From an uncultured Clostridia bacterium (lineage in GTDB: Bacteria > Bacillota > Clostridia > Oscillospirales > CAG-272), in NCBI GenBank assembly GCA_946055715.1, contig CAMGGT010000093.1, positions 1 through 5,103 of the forward strand: a DNA stretch of 5,103 nt. Reading direction: 5' to 3'. A program made the translations under genes and the position numbers. The notes under the pieces were generated by a model. That model was not told the origin of the DNA. It saw nothing but the letters and a program-made list of their open reading frames with translations, and did not search any database. How positions within the stretch are numbered: the first letter of the stretch is position 1; every line of letters begins with the position of its first letter. Below are positions 1 to 5,103 of this stretch, in pieces.

Positions 1-84
1 CCTGTCGGAGAAACCAAAGCTTCATGCGCCATGTGTGCGGTACTGCGCATGCCCCGAAAGCAACGGAGCCGTGCGCCGGCCGCT

Positions 85-92
85 AAAAGGAG
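85..92 (+). promoter_or_regulatory. Ribosome binding site of the FAD oxidoreductase
   Basis: The sequence AAAAGGAG lies 8 nt before the ATG at 101. It decides the start: the reading frame stays open upstream to the window edge and has another ATG at 35, but that ATG has no comparable site and would add 22 residues before the family's usual N-terminus. Confidence 0.8.
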
Positions 93-100
93 ACAAAACA

Positions 101-1321
101 ATGCAAAATGAACAAAGCATACACGAAAAAGCGCGGGACATCCCCGTGCGCGGCAACTATGATGTGGTTGTCTGCGGCGGCGGCATCGCCGGCATCGCGG
201 CGGCCCTCGCGGCGGCGCGGCAGGGCGTGCGCGTGGCCCTGGTAGAACGGGAGTATCTTCTCGGCGGACTGGCCACACTCGGACTGATCACCGTTTATCT
301 GCCGCTGTGTGACGGGCGCGGTCGGCAATGCTCCTTCGGCATTGCCGAAGAGCTGTTGCGCCTGTCTGTTCTGCACGGGGCAGAAGCGCCGTTGCCCCGC
401 GGCTGGATGACCGACACCGACGACGAGGCCGCCAGATGCAAAAACCGCTTCAGCGTCAGGTTCAACCCCTCTGTTTTTGCCATTCTGGCAGAACAGGTCC
501 TGCGACAGGCAGGGGTGGAACTGCTGTACGGTCTGGCGGTGGTGGGCGGCCGACGCTCCGGCAAAAAGCTGACGCACATCCTCTGCGAAGGGCGGGACGG
601 TCGCTTTGCCCTGGCCTGCGGCTCCGCCGTGGATGCCACGGGCGATGCCGTACTCTGCCGCCTGCTGGGCATGACCTGCGCCACCTATGCCTACAAAAAT
701 ACCCTGCCCTCCTGGTATTACTATCAGCAGGGCAGCACCTGCCGCCTGCAAATGCTCGGCTATGCCGAAAACCCCAATATTTCCCTCTCCGAGAGTGAGG
801 GCAACCCTGCGGTGGACCCCACAAAACCCCACTACACGGGGCTTGACACCTTTGAAGTCAGCCGCATGACCTGCGATGCGCACGACCAGTTGATCTCTCA
901 CTTCCTCGCCCGTGGCGACCTTGCCCCGGACTATGCGCTCACCTCCATCGCCACCGTGCCGCAGCTGCGCATGACGGCGCGCCTGTGCGGACAGCAAACG
1001 CTGGATGTAAGCGATGCCCACCGCGAAATGAAAGACAGTGTGGGCATGATGTCCGACTGGCGGCAGGCCGGACCTGTGTATGAAGTGCCGTTTGGCTGCC
1101 TGTGGTCGGAAGAGATGGTCAACCTGGCCGTGGCCGGCCGCATGATCTCCGCCACCGATAAGATGTGGGACCTTTCCCGCGTTATCCCCGCCTGCGCCGT
1201 CACCGGGCAGGCCGCCGGCACGGCCTGTGCCCTCAGCCGGAATTTTGCCACCCTGTCTGTTTCCCGCCTGCAAAAAACCCTGCGCCAAAGCGGCGTAGTA
1301 TTATACGAAAAGGAACTGTAA
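101..1321 (+). CDS. FAD-dependent oxidoreductase (FAD_oxidored-like family)
   Basis: This 406-residue protein is a flavoprotein oxidoreductase, probably soluble and cytoplasmic, since no signal peptide or membrane segment is visible. The N-terminal Rossmann fold shows YDVVVCGGGIAG (residues 20-31, GxGxxG dinucleotide loop) and an acidic residue, E49, ending the second strand to bind the FAD ribose. DATGDA at 178-183 and LAVAGRM at 342-348 are typical of the family. The C-terminal VIPACAVTGQAAGTA (361-375) is the usual FAD-contacting loop. Length and motif order suggest a complete protein; the substrate cannot be inferred. It is probably cotranscribed with the isomerase that starts 2 nt after its stop, and its last codons contain that gene's ribosome binding site. 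Oddity: codons 361-406 are present a second time downstream, within the 716-bp repeat. The family assignment is strong; the reaction is unknown. Confidence 0.9.
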   Translation: MQNEQSIHEKARDIPVRGNYDVVVCGGGIAGIAAALAAARQGVRVALVEREYLLGGLATLGLITVYLPLCDGRGRQCSFGIAEELLRLSVLHGAEAPLPRGWMTDTDDEAARCKNRFSVRFNPSVFAILAEQVLRQAGVELLYGLAVVGGRRSGKKLTHILCEGRDGRFALACGSAVDATGDAVLCRLLGMTCATYAYKNTLPSWYYYQQGSTCRLQMLGYAENPNISLSESEGNPAVDPTKPHYTGLDTFEVSRMTCDAHDQLISHFLARGDLAPDYALTSIATVPQLRMTARLCGQQTLDVSDAHREMKDSVGMMSDWRQAGPVYEVPFGCLWSEEMVNLAVAGRMISATDKMWDLSRVIPACAVTGQAAGTACALSRNFATLSVSRLQKTLRQSGVVLYEKEL

Positions 1322-1896
1322 AAATGAAAAAATCCGTTGCTCGCATCATGCTCCTGTTGCTCTCCGTTGCCCTGTTGTCTGTTTTTCTGTGCAGCTGTCA
1401 GACAGGCGAGTATACCGTCACCCTGCAGATCGAGGGCTACGGCGACATTGTCATCCGCCCCGACCGCAAGGTAGCACCCATCACCGTAGACAATTTTATC
1501 TCCCTGGCCAAAAGAGGCTTTTATGACGGGCTGACCTTTCACCGCATTGCCGACCTGACCGGAAAAGGCGGCGTGATCATCCAAGGCGGCGACCCCAAAG
1601 GGGACGGCTCCGGCAATTCTTCCTCTACGATTACAGGTGAGTTTTCTGCCAACGGCATCAAAAACCCTCTTTCTCATGTGCGCGGCACCGTCTCCATGGC
1701 GCGCAGCACCGACTATGACTCCGCCTCCTGCCAGTTCTTCATCTGCGCGGGCGACTGCTCTTTCCTTGACGGCAACTATGCCGCCTTCGGCACGGTCATC
1801 GAGGGCATGGATGTGGTGGACAAGCTCGCCGCCGTCGAGACCAATACCAGCAACAAGCCGCTGACCCCCGTGGTCATCAAAAAAGCCACTGTCAAA
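1181..1896 (+). repeat. 716-bp direct tandem repeat, copy 1
   Basis: This block runs from codon 361 of the oxidoreductase through its stop, the 2-nt gap and the first 191 codons of the isomerase. It recurs immediately at an offset of exactly 716 nt. By eye I find three mismatches: A1184/G1900, C1215/A1931 and A1853/G2569. Each changes an amino acid (I to V, A to D, N versus S). Only one base of homology (G) is shared at the breakpoints. The block may be a recent tandem duplication or an assembly join. Confidence 0.95.
1308..1314 (+). promoter_or_regulatory. Ribosome binding site of isomerase copy 1, inside the oxidoreductase 3' end
   Basis: AAAAGGA sits 9 nt before the ATG at 1324 and is part of the last codons of the oxidoreductase. 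With the stop at 1319-1321 and the start at 1324, translation of the two genes is probably coupled. Confidence 0.75.
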
Positions 1897-2037
1897 GTTG
1901 TCCCCGCCTGCGCCGTCACCGGGCAGGCCGACGGCACGGCCTGTGCCCTCAGCCGGAATTTTGCCACCCTGTCTGTTTCCCGCCTGCAAAAAACCCTGCG
2001 CCAAAGCGGCGTAGTATTATACGAAAAGGAACTGTAA
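1324..2037 (+). CDS. Cyclophilin-type peptidyl-prolyl isomerase lipoprotein, copy 1, with an oxidoreductase tail fused to its C-terminus
   Basis: This 237-residue chimera begins with a lipoprotein signal peptide: MKK, a hydrophobic run, then a lipobox-like LCSC with the modified Cys probably C25. A cyclophilin domain follows at about 30-191. Family motifs include FHRI (R74 is the catalytic arginine equivalent), IIQGGD (85-90), GEFSANG (105-111), SMARS (124-128), QFFIC (137-141) and LDGNYAAFG (148-156). It should isomerise peptidyl-proline bonds on the outer face of the membrane, helping exported proteins fold. After K191 the frame enters a second copy of the oxidoreductase tail, giving 46 foreign residues that include the FAD loop, with A changed to D (TGQADGTA). 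That tail has no evident role outside the cell. It lacks the membrane segment found in copy 2. The reading frame is clear; whether this gene exists in the organism depends on the 716-bp repeat being real. Confidence 0.7.
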   Translation: MKKSVARIMLLLLSVALLSVFLCSCQTGEYTVTLQIEGYGDIVIRPDRKVAPITVDNFISLAKRGFYDGLTFHRIADLTGKGGVIIQGGDPKGDGSGNSSSTITGEFSANGIKNPLSHVRGTVSMARSTDYDSASCQFFICAGDCSFLDGNYAAFGTVIEGMDVVDKLAAVETNTSNKPLTPVVIKKATVKVVPACAVTGQADGTACALSRNFATLSVSRLQKTLRQSGVVLYEKEL

Positions 2038-2612
2038 AAATGAAAAAATCCGTTGCTCGCATCATGCTCCTGTTGCTCTCCGTTGCCCTGTTGTCTGTTT
2101 TTCTGTGCAGCTGTCAGACAGGCGAGTATACCGTCACCCTGCAGATCGAGGGCTACGGCGACATTGTCATCCGCCCCGACCGCAAGGTAGCACCCATCAC
2201 CGTAGACAATTTTATCTCCCTGGCCAAAAGAGGCTTTTATGACGGGCTGACCTTTCACCGCATTGCCGACCTGACCGGAAAAGGCGGCGTGATCATCCAA
2301 GGCGGCGACCCCAAAGGGGACGGCTCCGGCAATTCTTCCTCTACGATTACAGGTGAGTTTTCTGCCAACGGCATCAAAAACCCTCTTTCTCATGTGCGCG
2401 GCACCGTCTCCATGGCGCGCAGCACCGACTATGACTCCGCCTCCTGCCAGTTCTTCATCTGCGCGGGCGACTGCTCTTTCCTTGACGGCAACTATGCCGC
2501 CTTCGGCACGGTCATCGAGGGCATGGATGTGGTGGACAAGCTCGCCGCCGTCGAGACCAATACCAGCAGCAAGCCGCTGACCCCCGTGGTCATCAAAAAA
2601 GCCACTGTCAAA
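1897..2612 (+). repeat. 716-bp direct tandem repeat, copy 2
   Basis: This is the second copy of the block, directly abutting copy 1 with no spacer. It begins with an oxidoreductase tail lacking its gene and ends at codon 191 of the second isomerase, after which sequence unique to copy 2 follows. Because 716 is not a multiple of three but the two genes use different frames, the junction joins the isomerase in frame to the oxidoreductase tail. Confidence 0.95.
2024..2030 (+). promoter_or_regulatory. Ribosome binding site of isomerase copy 2
   Basis: This is the duplicated AAAAGGA, again 9 nt before the ATG (2040) and overlapping the end of the preceding reading frame, whose stop is at 2035-2037. 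The duplication therefore recreates the coupled stop-start arrangement. Confidence 0.7.
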
Positions 2613-3014
2613 GGCATGGGCTACCCCGCCCGCTTCGGCATTGCGCTTGGCGCCACCGCCGTTCTGGTCGTCGGATATGTGCTGGTATATCGCCTGCTTG
2701 TCAAGCCCGCAATGGAGGCCGCCATTGCCGCCACCATCGGCACCGACAAGCGCAGCCGCGCCAAACTGGAAAAGAGTGCCTCTGCCCTCTCTTCCCTGCT
2801 CTACCTGCATGCCAAGGATATGATAGGCGCGCAGACCCACCGCTGGTTTATGCTGTTTACCTACGGTTGCCTGCTGCTTCTGCCGCTTGTGTGGGTGTGC
2901 TGCTATGCCTTCTATTTCTACACATGGATCCCCACCGCCGTCATCCTGCTGGCAACGGCGGCCTGCGCCCTGCTCTTTGCCCGTGAGGTCAAAGAAAAGC
3001 AAGTCAAGGCATAA
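2040..3014 (+). CDS. Cyclophilin-type peptidyl-prolyl isomerase lipoprotein, copy 2, fused to a three-helix membrane domain
   Basis: This 324-residue protein has residues 1-191 identical to copy 1 except S177 for N177: the same signal peptide, probable lipidated C25, and cyclophilin domain with FHRI (R74), IIQGGD, QFFIC and LDGNYAAFG. It should catalyse proline isomerisation in exported proteins at the cell surface. From G192 a unique tail follows, with hydrophobic segments at about 199-221, 270-293 and 296-314. The loop 222-269 is rich in Lys and Arg and the C-terminus ends in REVKEKQVKA. By the positive-inside rule both lie in the cytoplasm, which leaves the isomerase outside; the topology is self-consistent. 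Cyclophilin lipoproteins of this type usually end near residue 190, so the fusion is unusual. An ATG at 2616 might once have started a separate membrane gene, but AAAGG lies only 1 nt before it. This copy keeps the native downstream context and is probably the original gene. Confidence 0.8.
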   Translation: MKKSVARIMLLLLSVALLSVFLCSCQTGEYTVTLQIEGYGDIVIRPDRKVAPITVDNFISLAKRGFYDGLTFHRIADLTGKGGVIIQGGDPKGDGSGNSSSTITGEFSANGIKNPLSHVRGTVSMARSTDYDSASCQFFICAGDCSFLDGNYAAFGTVIEGMDVVDKLAAVETNTSSKPLTPVVIKKATVKGMGYPARFGIALGATAVLVVGYVLVYRLLVKPAMEAAIAATIGTDKRSRAKLEKSASALSSLLYLHAKDMIGAQTHRWFMLFTYGCLLLLPLVWVCCYAFYFYTWIPTAVILLATAACALLFAREVKEKQVKA

Positions 3015-3215
3015 GCGCTGTTTGTCTGTAAGGGCAGAGACCCCCCACCGGGGGAATCGCACTTGTCCGCCCGCCTGTTCATTGAACGGATCATACGCGA
3101 ACCGGGAAGATCATGCTTGAAGGCGATCCGTAAGACCAAACGGACACGGGCAAACGATGGGCATCGCGCCCCCTGCCGCACGCGCACCCTTTTCATGGTG
3201 CGACCTTCAAAGGCA
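3015..3215. other. Intergenic stretch between the convergent genes and the terminator
   Basis: I see no convincing gene here. Short reading frames on both strands lack family features or run through the terminator. Two small hairpins are visible: five C and five G around ACC (3042-3054), and CGCACC/GGTGCG with an 8-nt loop (3183-3202). Neither is followed by a T run. It may be the 3' untranslated region of the isomerase transcript or remnant DNA. Confidence 0.4.
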
Positions 3216-3257
3216 AGCCCCCGACGGATTCCGCACGGAATCCGTCGGGGGCTTTTT
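3216..3257 (+). terminator. Strong Rho-independent terminator of the plus-strand genes
   Basis: Bases 3216-3233 are perfectly complementary to 3236-3253. This gives a GC-rich stem of about 17 bp with a 4-base loop (GCAC), followed by a T run at 3253-3257. It lies 201 nt after the isomerase stop and 20 nt beyond the end of the opposing minus-strand gene. On the minus strand the stem is followed only by a weak T-rich stretch (TTGCCTTTG), so it may also stop transcription from that side, less efficiently. Confidence 0.85.
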
Positions 3258-3277
3258 CCATTTGTGCATCACGGGCA

Positions 3278-3608
3278 TTACCACCGGCGCATATTCTTCT
3301 CGAATTTCTTCGTATAGGCCTGCTTTAACTCTTCTGCAGGAATGCCGAAGCACAGCAGCACATCGTTATAGTACATCAACACATCCGCCAGCTCTTCCAC
3401 AAGGTCTGCCCGGACGGCGGCATCCTCTGTGACTTTTCTGTCGCCGTTTTTTTTTGACAATGTCGATCACCTCGCCGACCTCGCCGATCATCCAGAGCAA
3501 TTTGTGCTTGCCCGCCTCGGGCGAGATCTTCTCCCATTTGTCTTTGTATTTTTCTTGCAGGGTCTTCTGCATCTGCTGCATTTCGCCGATGCTGAAATCA
3601 TCCGTCAT
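3278..3608 (-). pseudogene. MazG-like nucleotide pyrophosphohydrolase, frameshifted in a poly-A run
   Basis: Two overlapping frames together give a small all-alpha MazG-like protein of 109 residues. The first part (from the ATG at 3608) carries KLLWMIGEVGEVIDIVKK; the second carries EELADVLMYYNDVLLC and ends in FEKNMRRW. The metal-binding acidic residues of the family are present: E43 and E46 in GEVGE, E72 and D75 in EELAD. Such proteins hydrolyse nucleoside triphosphates to monophosphates, usually to clear aberrant nucleotides; the substrate here is unknown. The frame breaks at nine A on the coding strand (3447-3455): as written, translation leaves the family sequence after IVKK and stops at 3366 with 80 residues, losing the second motif. 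Eight A would restore the full protein. No close ribosome binding site is clear; AAAGGA lies 12 nt upstream. It is probably the last gene of the ybaK-udk operon. Both halves are well conserved, so a sequencing error or very recent mutation is more likely than old decay. Confidence 0.8.
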
Positions 3609-3723
3609 GACCTTTTGCCATCCTTTGTCTGATGTTCTGTTTTTCTCCGCTTCCCGTCGGCGGGACGAACGCCGTGCAACCGCCAAAACCGCCCACCGCC
3701 GATGCGGCGTGTGCGCCCCCGGC

Positions 3724-4344
3724 TTACAGGGCCAGCAGATGGTTGCGGACGCGGGTCTCCAGCATGTCCATGGCGACAAGATTGTGCCCGCCCTCCGGGA
3801 TGATGATGTCGGCATATTTTTTGCTGGGTTCCACATAGGCCTCATGCATGGGTTTGACCGTGCGGATGTACTGCTCGATGACCGAATCCAGCGTGCGCTT
3901 GCGCTCGTTGACATCCCGTGTGATGCGGCGCAGGATGCGCACATCCGCGTCTGCGTCCACAAAGATCTTGATGTCCATCATGTCCCGCAGTTGCTTCTCC
4001 GCCAGCACCAGAATGCCGTCCACCAGCACGACCGGGGCGGGTTCCACCCGGCGGGTGACCTCCGCACGGTTGTGGTTGCCATAGTCATAGGTGGGGCAGT
4101 CCACGGCCTGCCCGTCGCGCAGGCGGCGAAGGTGCGCGGCCATGAGGTCGGTTTCAAAGGCGTCGGGGCAGTCATAGTTCTGGCGGGCGCGTTCTTCATA
4201 GGTCTTGTCGTTGTGCGCTTTATAGTAGTCGTCATGGCGCATCATGGCCACACGCCCCTCAAAGCGGCGGCAGATGATGTCGGCAATGGTGGATTTGCCG
4301 CTGCCGGAGCCGCCGGCAATGCCGATGATGAGTGTTTTTTGCAT
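3724..4344 (-). CDS. udk: Uridine kinase
   Basis: This 206-residue protein phosphorylates uridine and cytidine to UMP and CMP with GTP or ATP, a pyrimidine salvage step in the cytoplasm. The P-loop is GGSGSGKST (11-19). HDDYY (36-40) corresponds to the family's nucleoside-binding DxYY region. FETDL (62-66), YDYGNHNR (85-92) and VLVDGIL (105-111) follow in the usual order. The arginine-rich lid is RRITRDVNERKR (138-149), and EPSKKYADIIIPEGG near the C-terminus is nearly diagnostic. Length is normal for the family. The ATG at 4344 has GAGGAG 8 nt upstream. It starts 41 nt after the ybaK stop, with no terminator seen between them, so they are probably cotranscribed. The 115-nt gap to the MazG-like gene holds only two short hairpins (about 5 bp each) without T runs, so readthrough is likely. 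Confidence 0.97.
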   Translation of the reverse strand: MQKTLIIGIAGGSGSGKSTIADIICRRFEGRVAMMRHDDYYKAHNDKTYEERARQNYDCPDAFETDLMAAHLRRLRDGQAVDCPTYDYGNHNRAEVTRRVEPAPVVLVDGILVLAEKQLRDMMDIKIFVDADADVRILRRITRDVNERKRTLDSVIEQYIRTVKPMHEAYVEPSKKYADIIIPEGGHNLVAMDMLETRVRNHLLAL

Positions 4345-4352
4345 GTGTGTCG

Positions 4353-4358
4353 CTCCTC
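4353..4358 (-). promoter_or_regulatory. Ribosome binding site of udk
   Basis: On the minus strand GAGGAG lies 8 nt before the ATG at 4344, which confirms the start at the MQKTLIIGIAGG N-terminus. Confidence 0.8.
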
Positions 4359-4385
4359 TTCTGTTTTGGATGCCGCAAGCCGGGA

Positions 4386-4862
4386 TCAGGCCAACAGGTT
4401 CGCGGTGGAAAAGGCAAGGGCGCGCCCGAGATCGGCTGTGTTCAACTCAACCTGAAAGCCCACCCGACCCGCGCTGAAGGTCACGGTGGAAAGGTCCATG
4501 ACCGCCGCCTCAAAGATGACCGGGTAGGGCTTCTTCATGCCAATGGGCGAACAGCCGCCGTGGACATACCCCGTGTTGGGTAGCAGCTCTTTGCTCTTCA
4601 GCATCTCCACCGACTTTTCGGAGACGGCACGGGCGGCCTTTTTGAGGTCCAGCTCTCCGTCCACCGGAATGTCAAATACATACAGCCGCCCGGATGCCCC
4701 GCGCGTCACCAGCGTTTTATACACAGCGGCACACGGCTTTTGCAGACAGGCGGCGATCTCTGTGCCCCCGGGTGCCGCGCCGTCTGCATGCAATGGGTAT
4801 GCATGCGGTGTGTAGGCGATCTTCTTTTGGTCGAGAATGCGCATGACATTGGTCTTTTCCAT
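4386..4862 (-). CDS. ybaK: YbaK/EbsC-type aminoacyl-tRNA deacylase (Cys-tRNA(Pro) deacylase)
   Basis: This 158-residue protein matches the YbaK/EbsC branch of the aminoacyl-tRNA editing family. It acts in trans and hydrolyses cysteine wrongly attached to tRNA(Pro) by prolyl-tRNA synthetase, preventing Cys-for-Pro misreading in the cytoplasm. Visible features are AVYKTLV with the family's essential lysine (K49), GGCSPIGMKK (102-111), which forms the substrate-binding loop, and the C-terminal SAGRVGFQVELNTADL (130-145) with the conserved glycine and aspartate. Length is typical of the family. The frame is open further upstream, but the ATG at 4862 has GGGAG 8 nt before it and lies just downstream of a consensus promoter, so it is the start. 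It is the first gene of the operon with udk and the MazG-like gene. Specificity for Cys-tRNA(Pro) is inferred from the family, not shown. Confidence 0.93.
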   Translation of the reverse strand: MEKTNVMRILDQKKIAYTPHAYPLHADGAAPGGTEIAACLQKPCAAVYKTLVTRGASGRLYVFDIPVDGELDLKKAARAVSEKSVEMLKSKELLPNTGYVHGGCSPIGMKKPYPVIFEAAVMDLSTVTFSAGRVGFQVELNTADLGRALAFSTANLLA

Positions 4863-4870
4863 ATTCGGTT

Positions 4871-4875
4871 CTCCC
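4871..4875 (-). promoter_or_regulatory. Ribosome binding site of ybaK
   Basis: On the minus strand GGGAG lies 8 nt before the ATG at 4862. It selects this start over longer upstream versions of the same open frame, which would begin before the promoter. Confidence 0.75.
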
Positions 4876-4893
4876 ACTGACAGTTCACCGCCT

Positions 4894-4922
4894 ATTATAC
4901 ACGCTTTTTTGCCCGAATACAA
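4894..4922 (-). promoter_or_regulatory. Housekeeping sigma-factor promoter of the ybaK-udk-mazG operon
   Basis: Read on the minus strand, a -35 box TTGTAT (4922-4917) is followed by a 17-nt spacer and a perfect -10 box TATAAT (4899-4894). The spacer contains an A6 run. Transcription would start near 4887, giving a leader of about 25 nt with the ribosome binding site. No operator is evident. Confidence 0.85.
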
Positions 4923-5103
4923 GAGAAAACAACCGCACGGGAGGCCTTTTTGCGCGAGACGGCCTTTATGCGGGGAAGGCCTATGCCGGAGGGACGATGT
5001 GAAAATGACGATGCAGGGGAGGGGCTGTCGCAGTAAGAACCCTTGCATTTTCTTGCTATTTTGCCACTTTCTCTGTCATTTACAGTTGCCAAAGAATGTT
5101 CTC
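4923..5103. other. Gene-free right edge, with a possible mobile-element end
   Basis: I see no supportable gene here. At 4942-4981 the motif GGCCT recurs three times, and GGCCTT (4961-4966) can pair with AAGGCC (4976-4981), but no T run follows. From 5021 the base composition changes to AT-richer sequence starting GGGGCTGTCGCAG. That start resembles terminal repeats of some clostridial insertion sequences, from memory only. The other end lies outside the window, so this cannot be confirmed. Confidence 0.25.

Noticed and set aside
1..100. Tail of an upstream gene at the left edge
   Set aside because: Frames 1 and 3 are open from the edge and end at 111 and 86, but the short translations show no recognisable family sequence, so I cannot support a gene.
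83..1288. Long minus-strand open frame (401 residues) opposite the oxidoreductase
   Set aside because: It is a shadow of the real gene in GC-rich DNA. Its translation is Gly/Ala/His-rich with no family motifs, while the plus strand has clear FAD-binding motifs and a ribosome binding site.
1181..2612. Repeat considered as a CRISPR array or transposon
   Set aside because: The unit is 716 bp of coding sequence with no spacer, inverted ends, target-site duplication or transposase.
1776..3062. Minus-strand open frame of 428 residues (and its overlapping relative at 931-2004)
   Set aside because: These are antisense to the duplicated isomerase. They look alike only because of the 716-bp repeat, and they carry no recognisable domain or ribosome binding site.
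3063..3317. Small plus-strand frame encoding 84 basic residues
   Set aside because: It runs straight through the strong terminator and into the end of the MazG-like gene. There is no ribosome binding site or family resemblance.
3609..3723. Hairpins between udk and the MazG-like gene as a terminator
   Set aside because: The stems are only about 5 bp (TCCCG/CGGGA and CGCCG/CGGCG) and are not followed by a T run on the minus strand.
3454..4455. Plus-strand open frame of 333 residues across udk
   Set aside because: It is antisense to the unmistakable uridine kinase; the translation is low-complexity and has no motif.

Overview
The window looks like chromosomal DNA from a GC-rich member of the Clostridia, probably an Oscillospiraceae/Ruminococcaceae-type gut Firmicute. 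This is an inference from AGGAG-type ribosome binding sites 8-9 nt before the starts, a consensus housekeeping promoter, a cyclophilin lipoprotein, and the resemblance of the proteins to clostridial families. No marker gene fixes the taxon.

Layout. The left half (1-3014, plus strand) is a tightly packed gene string: a FAD-dependent oxidoreductase (101-1321), then two near-identical copies of a cyclophilin-type peptidyl-prolyl isomerase lipoprotein (1324-2037 and 2040-3014). The two copies exist because a 716-bp block is present twice, head to tail, at 1181-1896 and 1897-2612. The block holds the last 46 codons of the oxidoreductase plus the first 191 codons of the isomerase. As a result the first isomerase runs in frame into a second copy of the oxidoreductase tail. 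The second isomerase runs on into a 133-residue segment with three membrane helices. I see only three base differences between the copies, and the variant bases that look abnormal all lie within 45 nt of the junction between them. That pattern fits either a very recent duplication or two unmerged overlapping assembly contigs. It is the main thing to resolve before the left half is trusted.

The middle (3015-3277) has no convincing gene. It ends in a strong hairpin terminator (3216-3257) between the two converging gene groups.

The right half (3278-4862, minus strand) is an apparent operon read leftward from a near-consensus promoter (TTGTAT, 17 nt, TATAAT) at 4894-4922. It encodes a YbaK/EbsC-type Cys-tRNA(Pro) deacylase, uridine kinase (udk), and a small MazG-like nucleotide pyrophosphohydrolase. 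The last is broken by a one-base frame error in a run of nine A. These are housekeeping functions: translation quality control, pyrimidine salvage and probable nucleotide-pool sanitation. The right edge (4923-5103) holds no clear gene; its last ~80 bases may be the end of a mobile element, but this is weak.

I found no defence system, CRISPR array, RNA gene or clearly novel multi-gene system. The points of interest are the duplication with its two chimeric products, the cyclophilin-membrane protein fusion, and the homopolymer frameshift.
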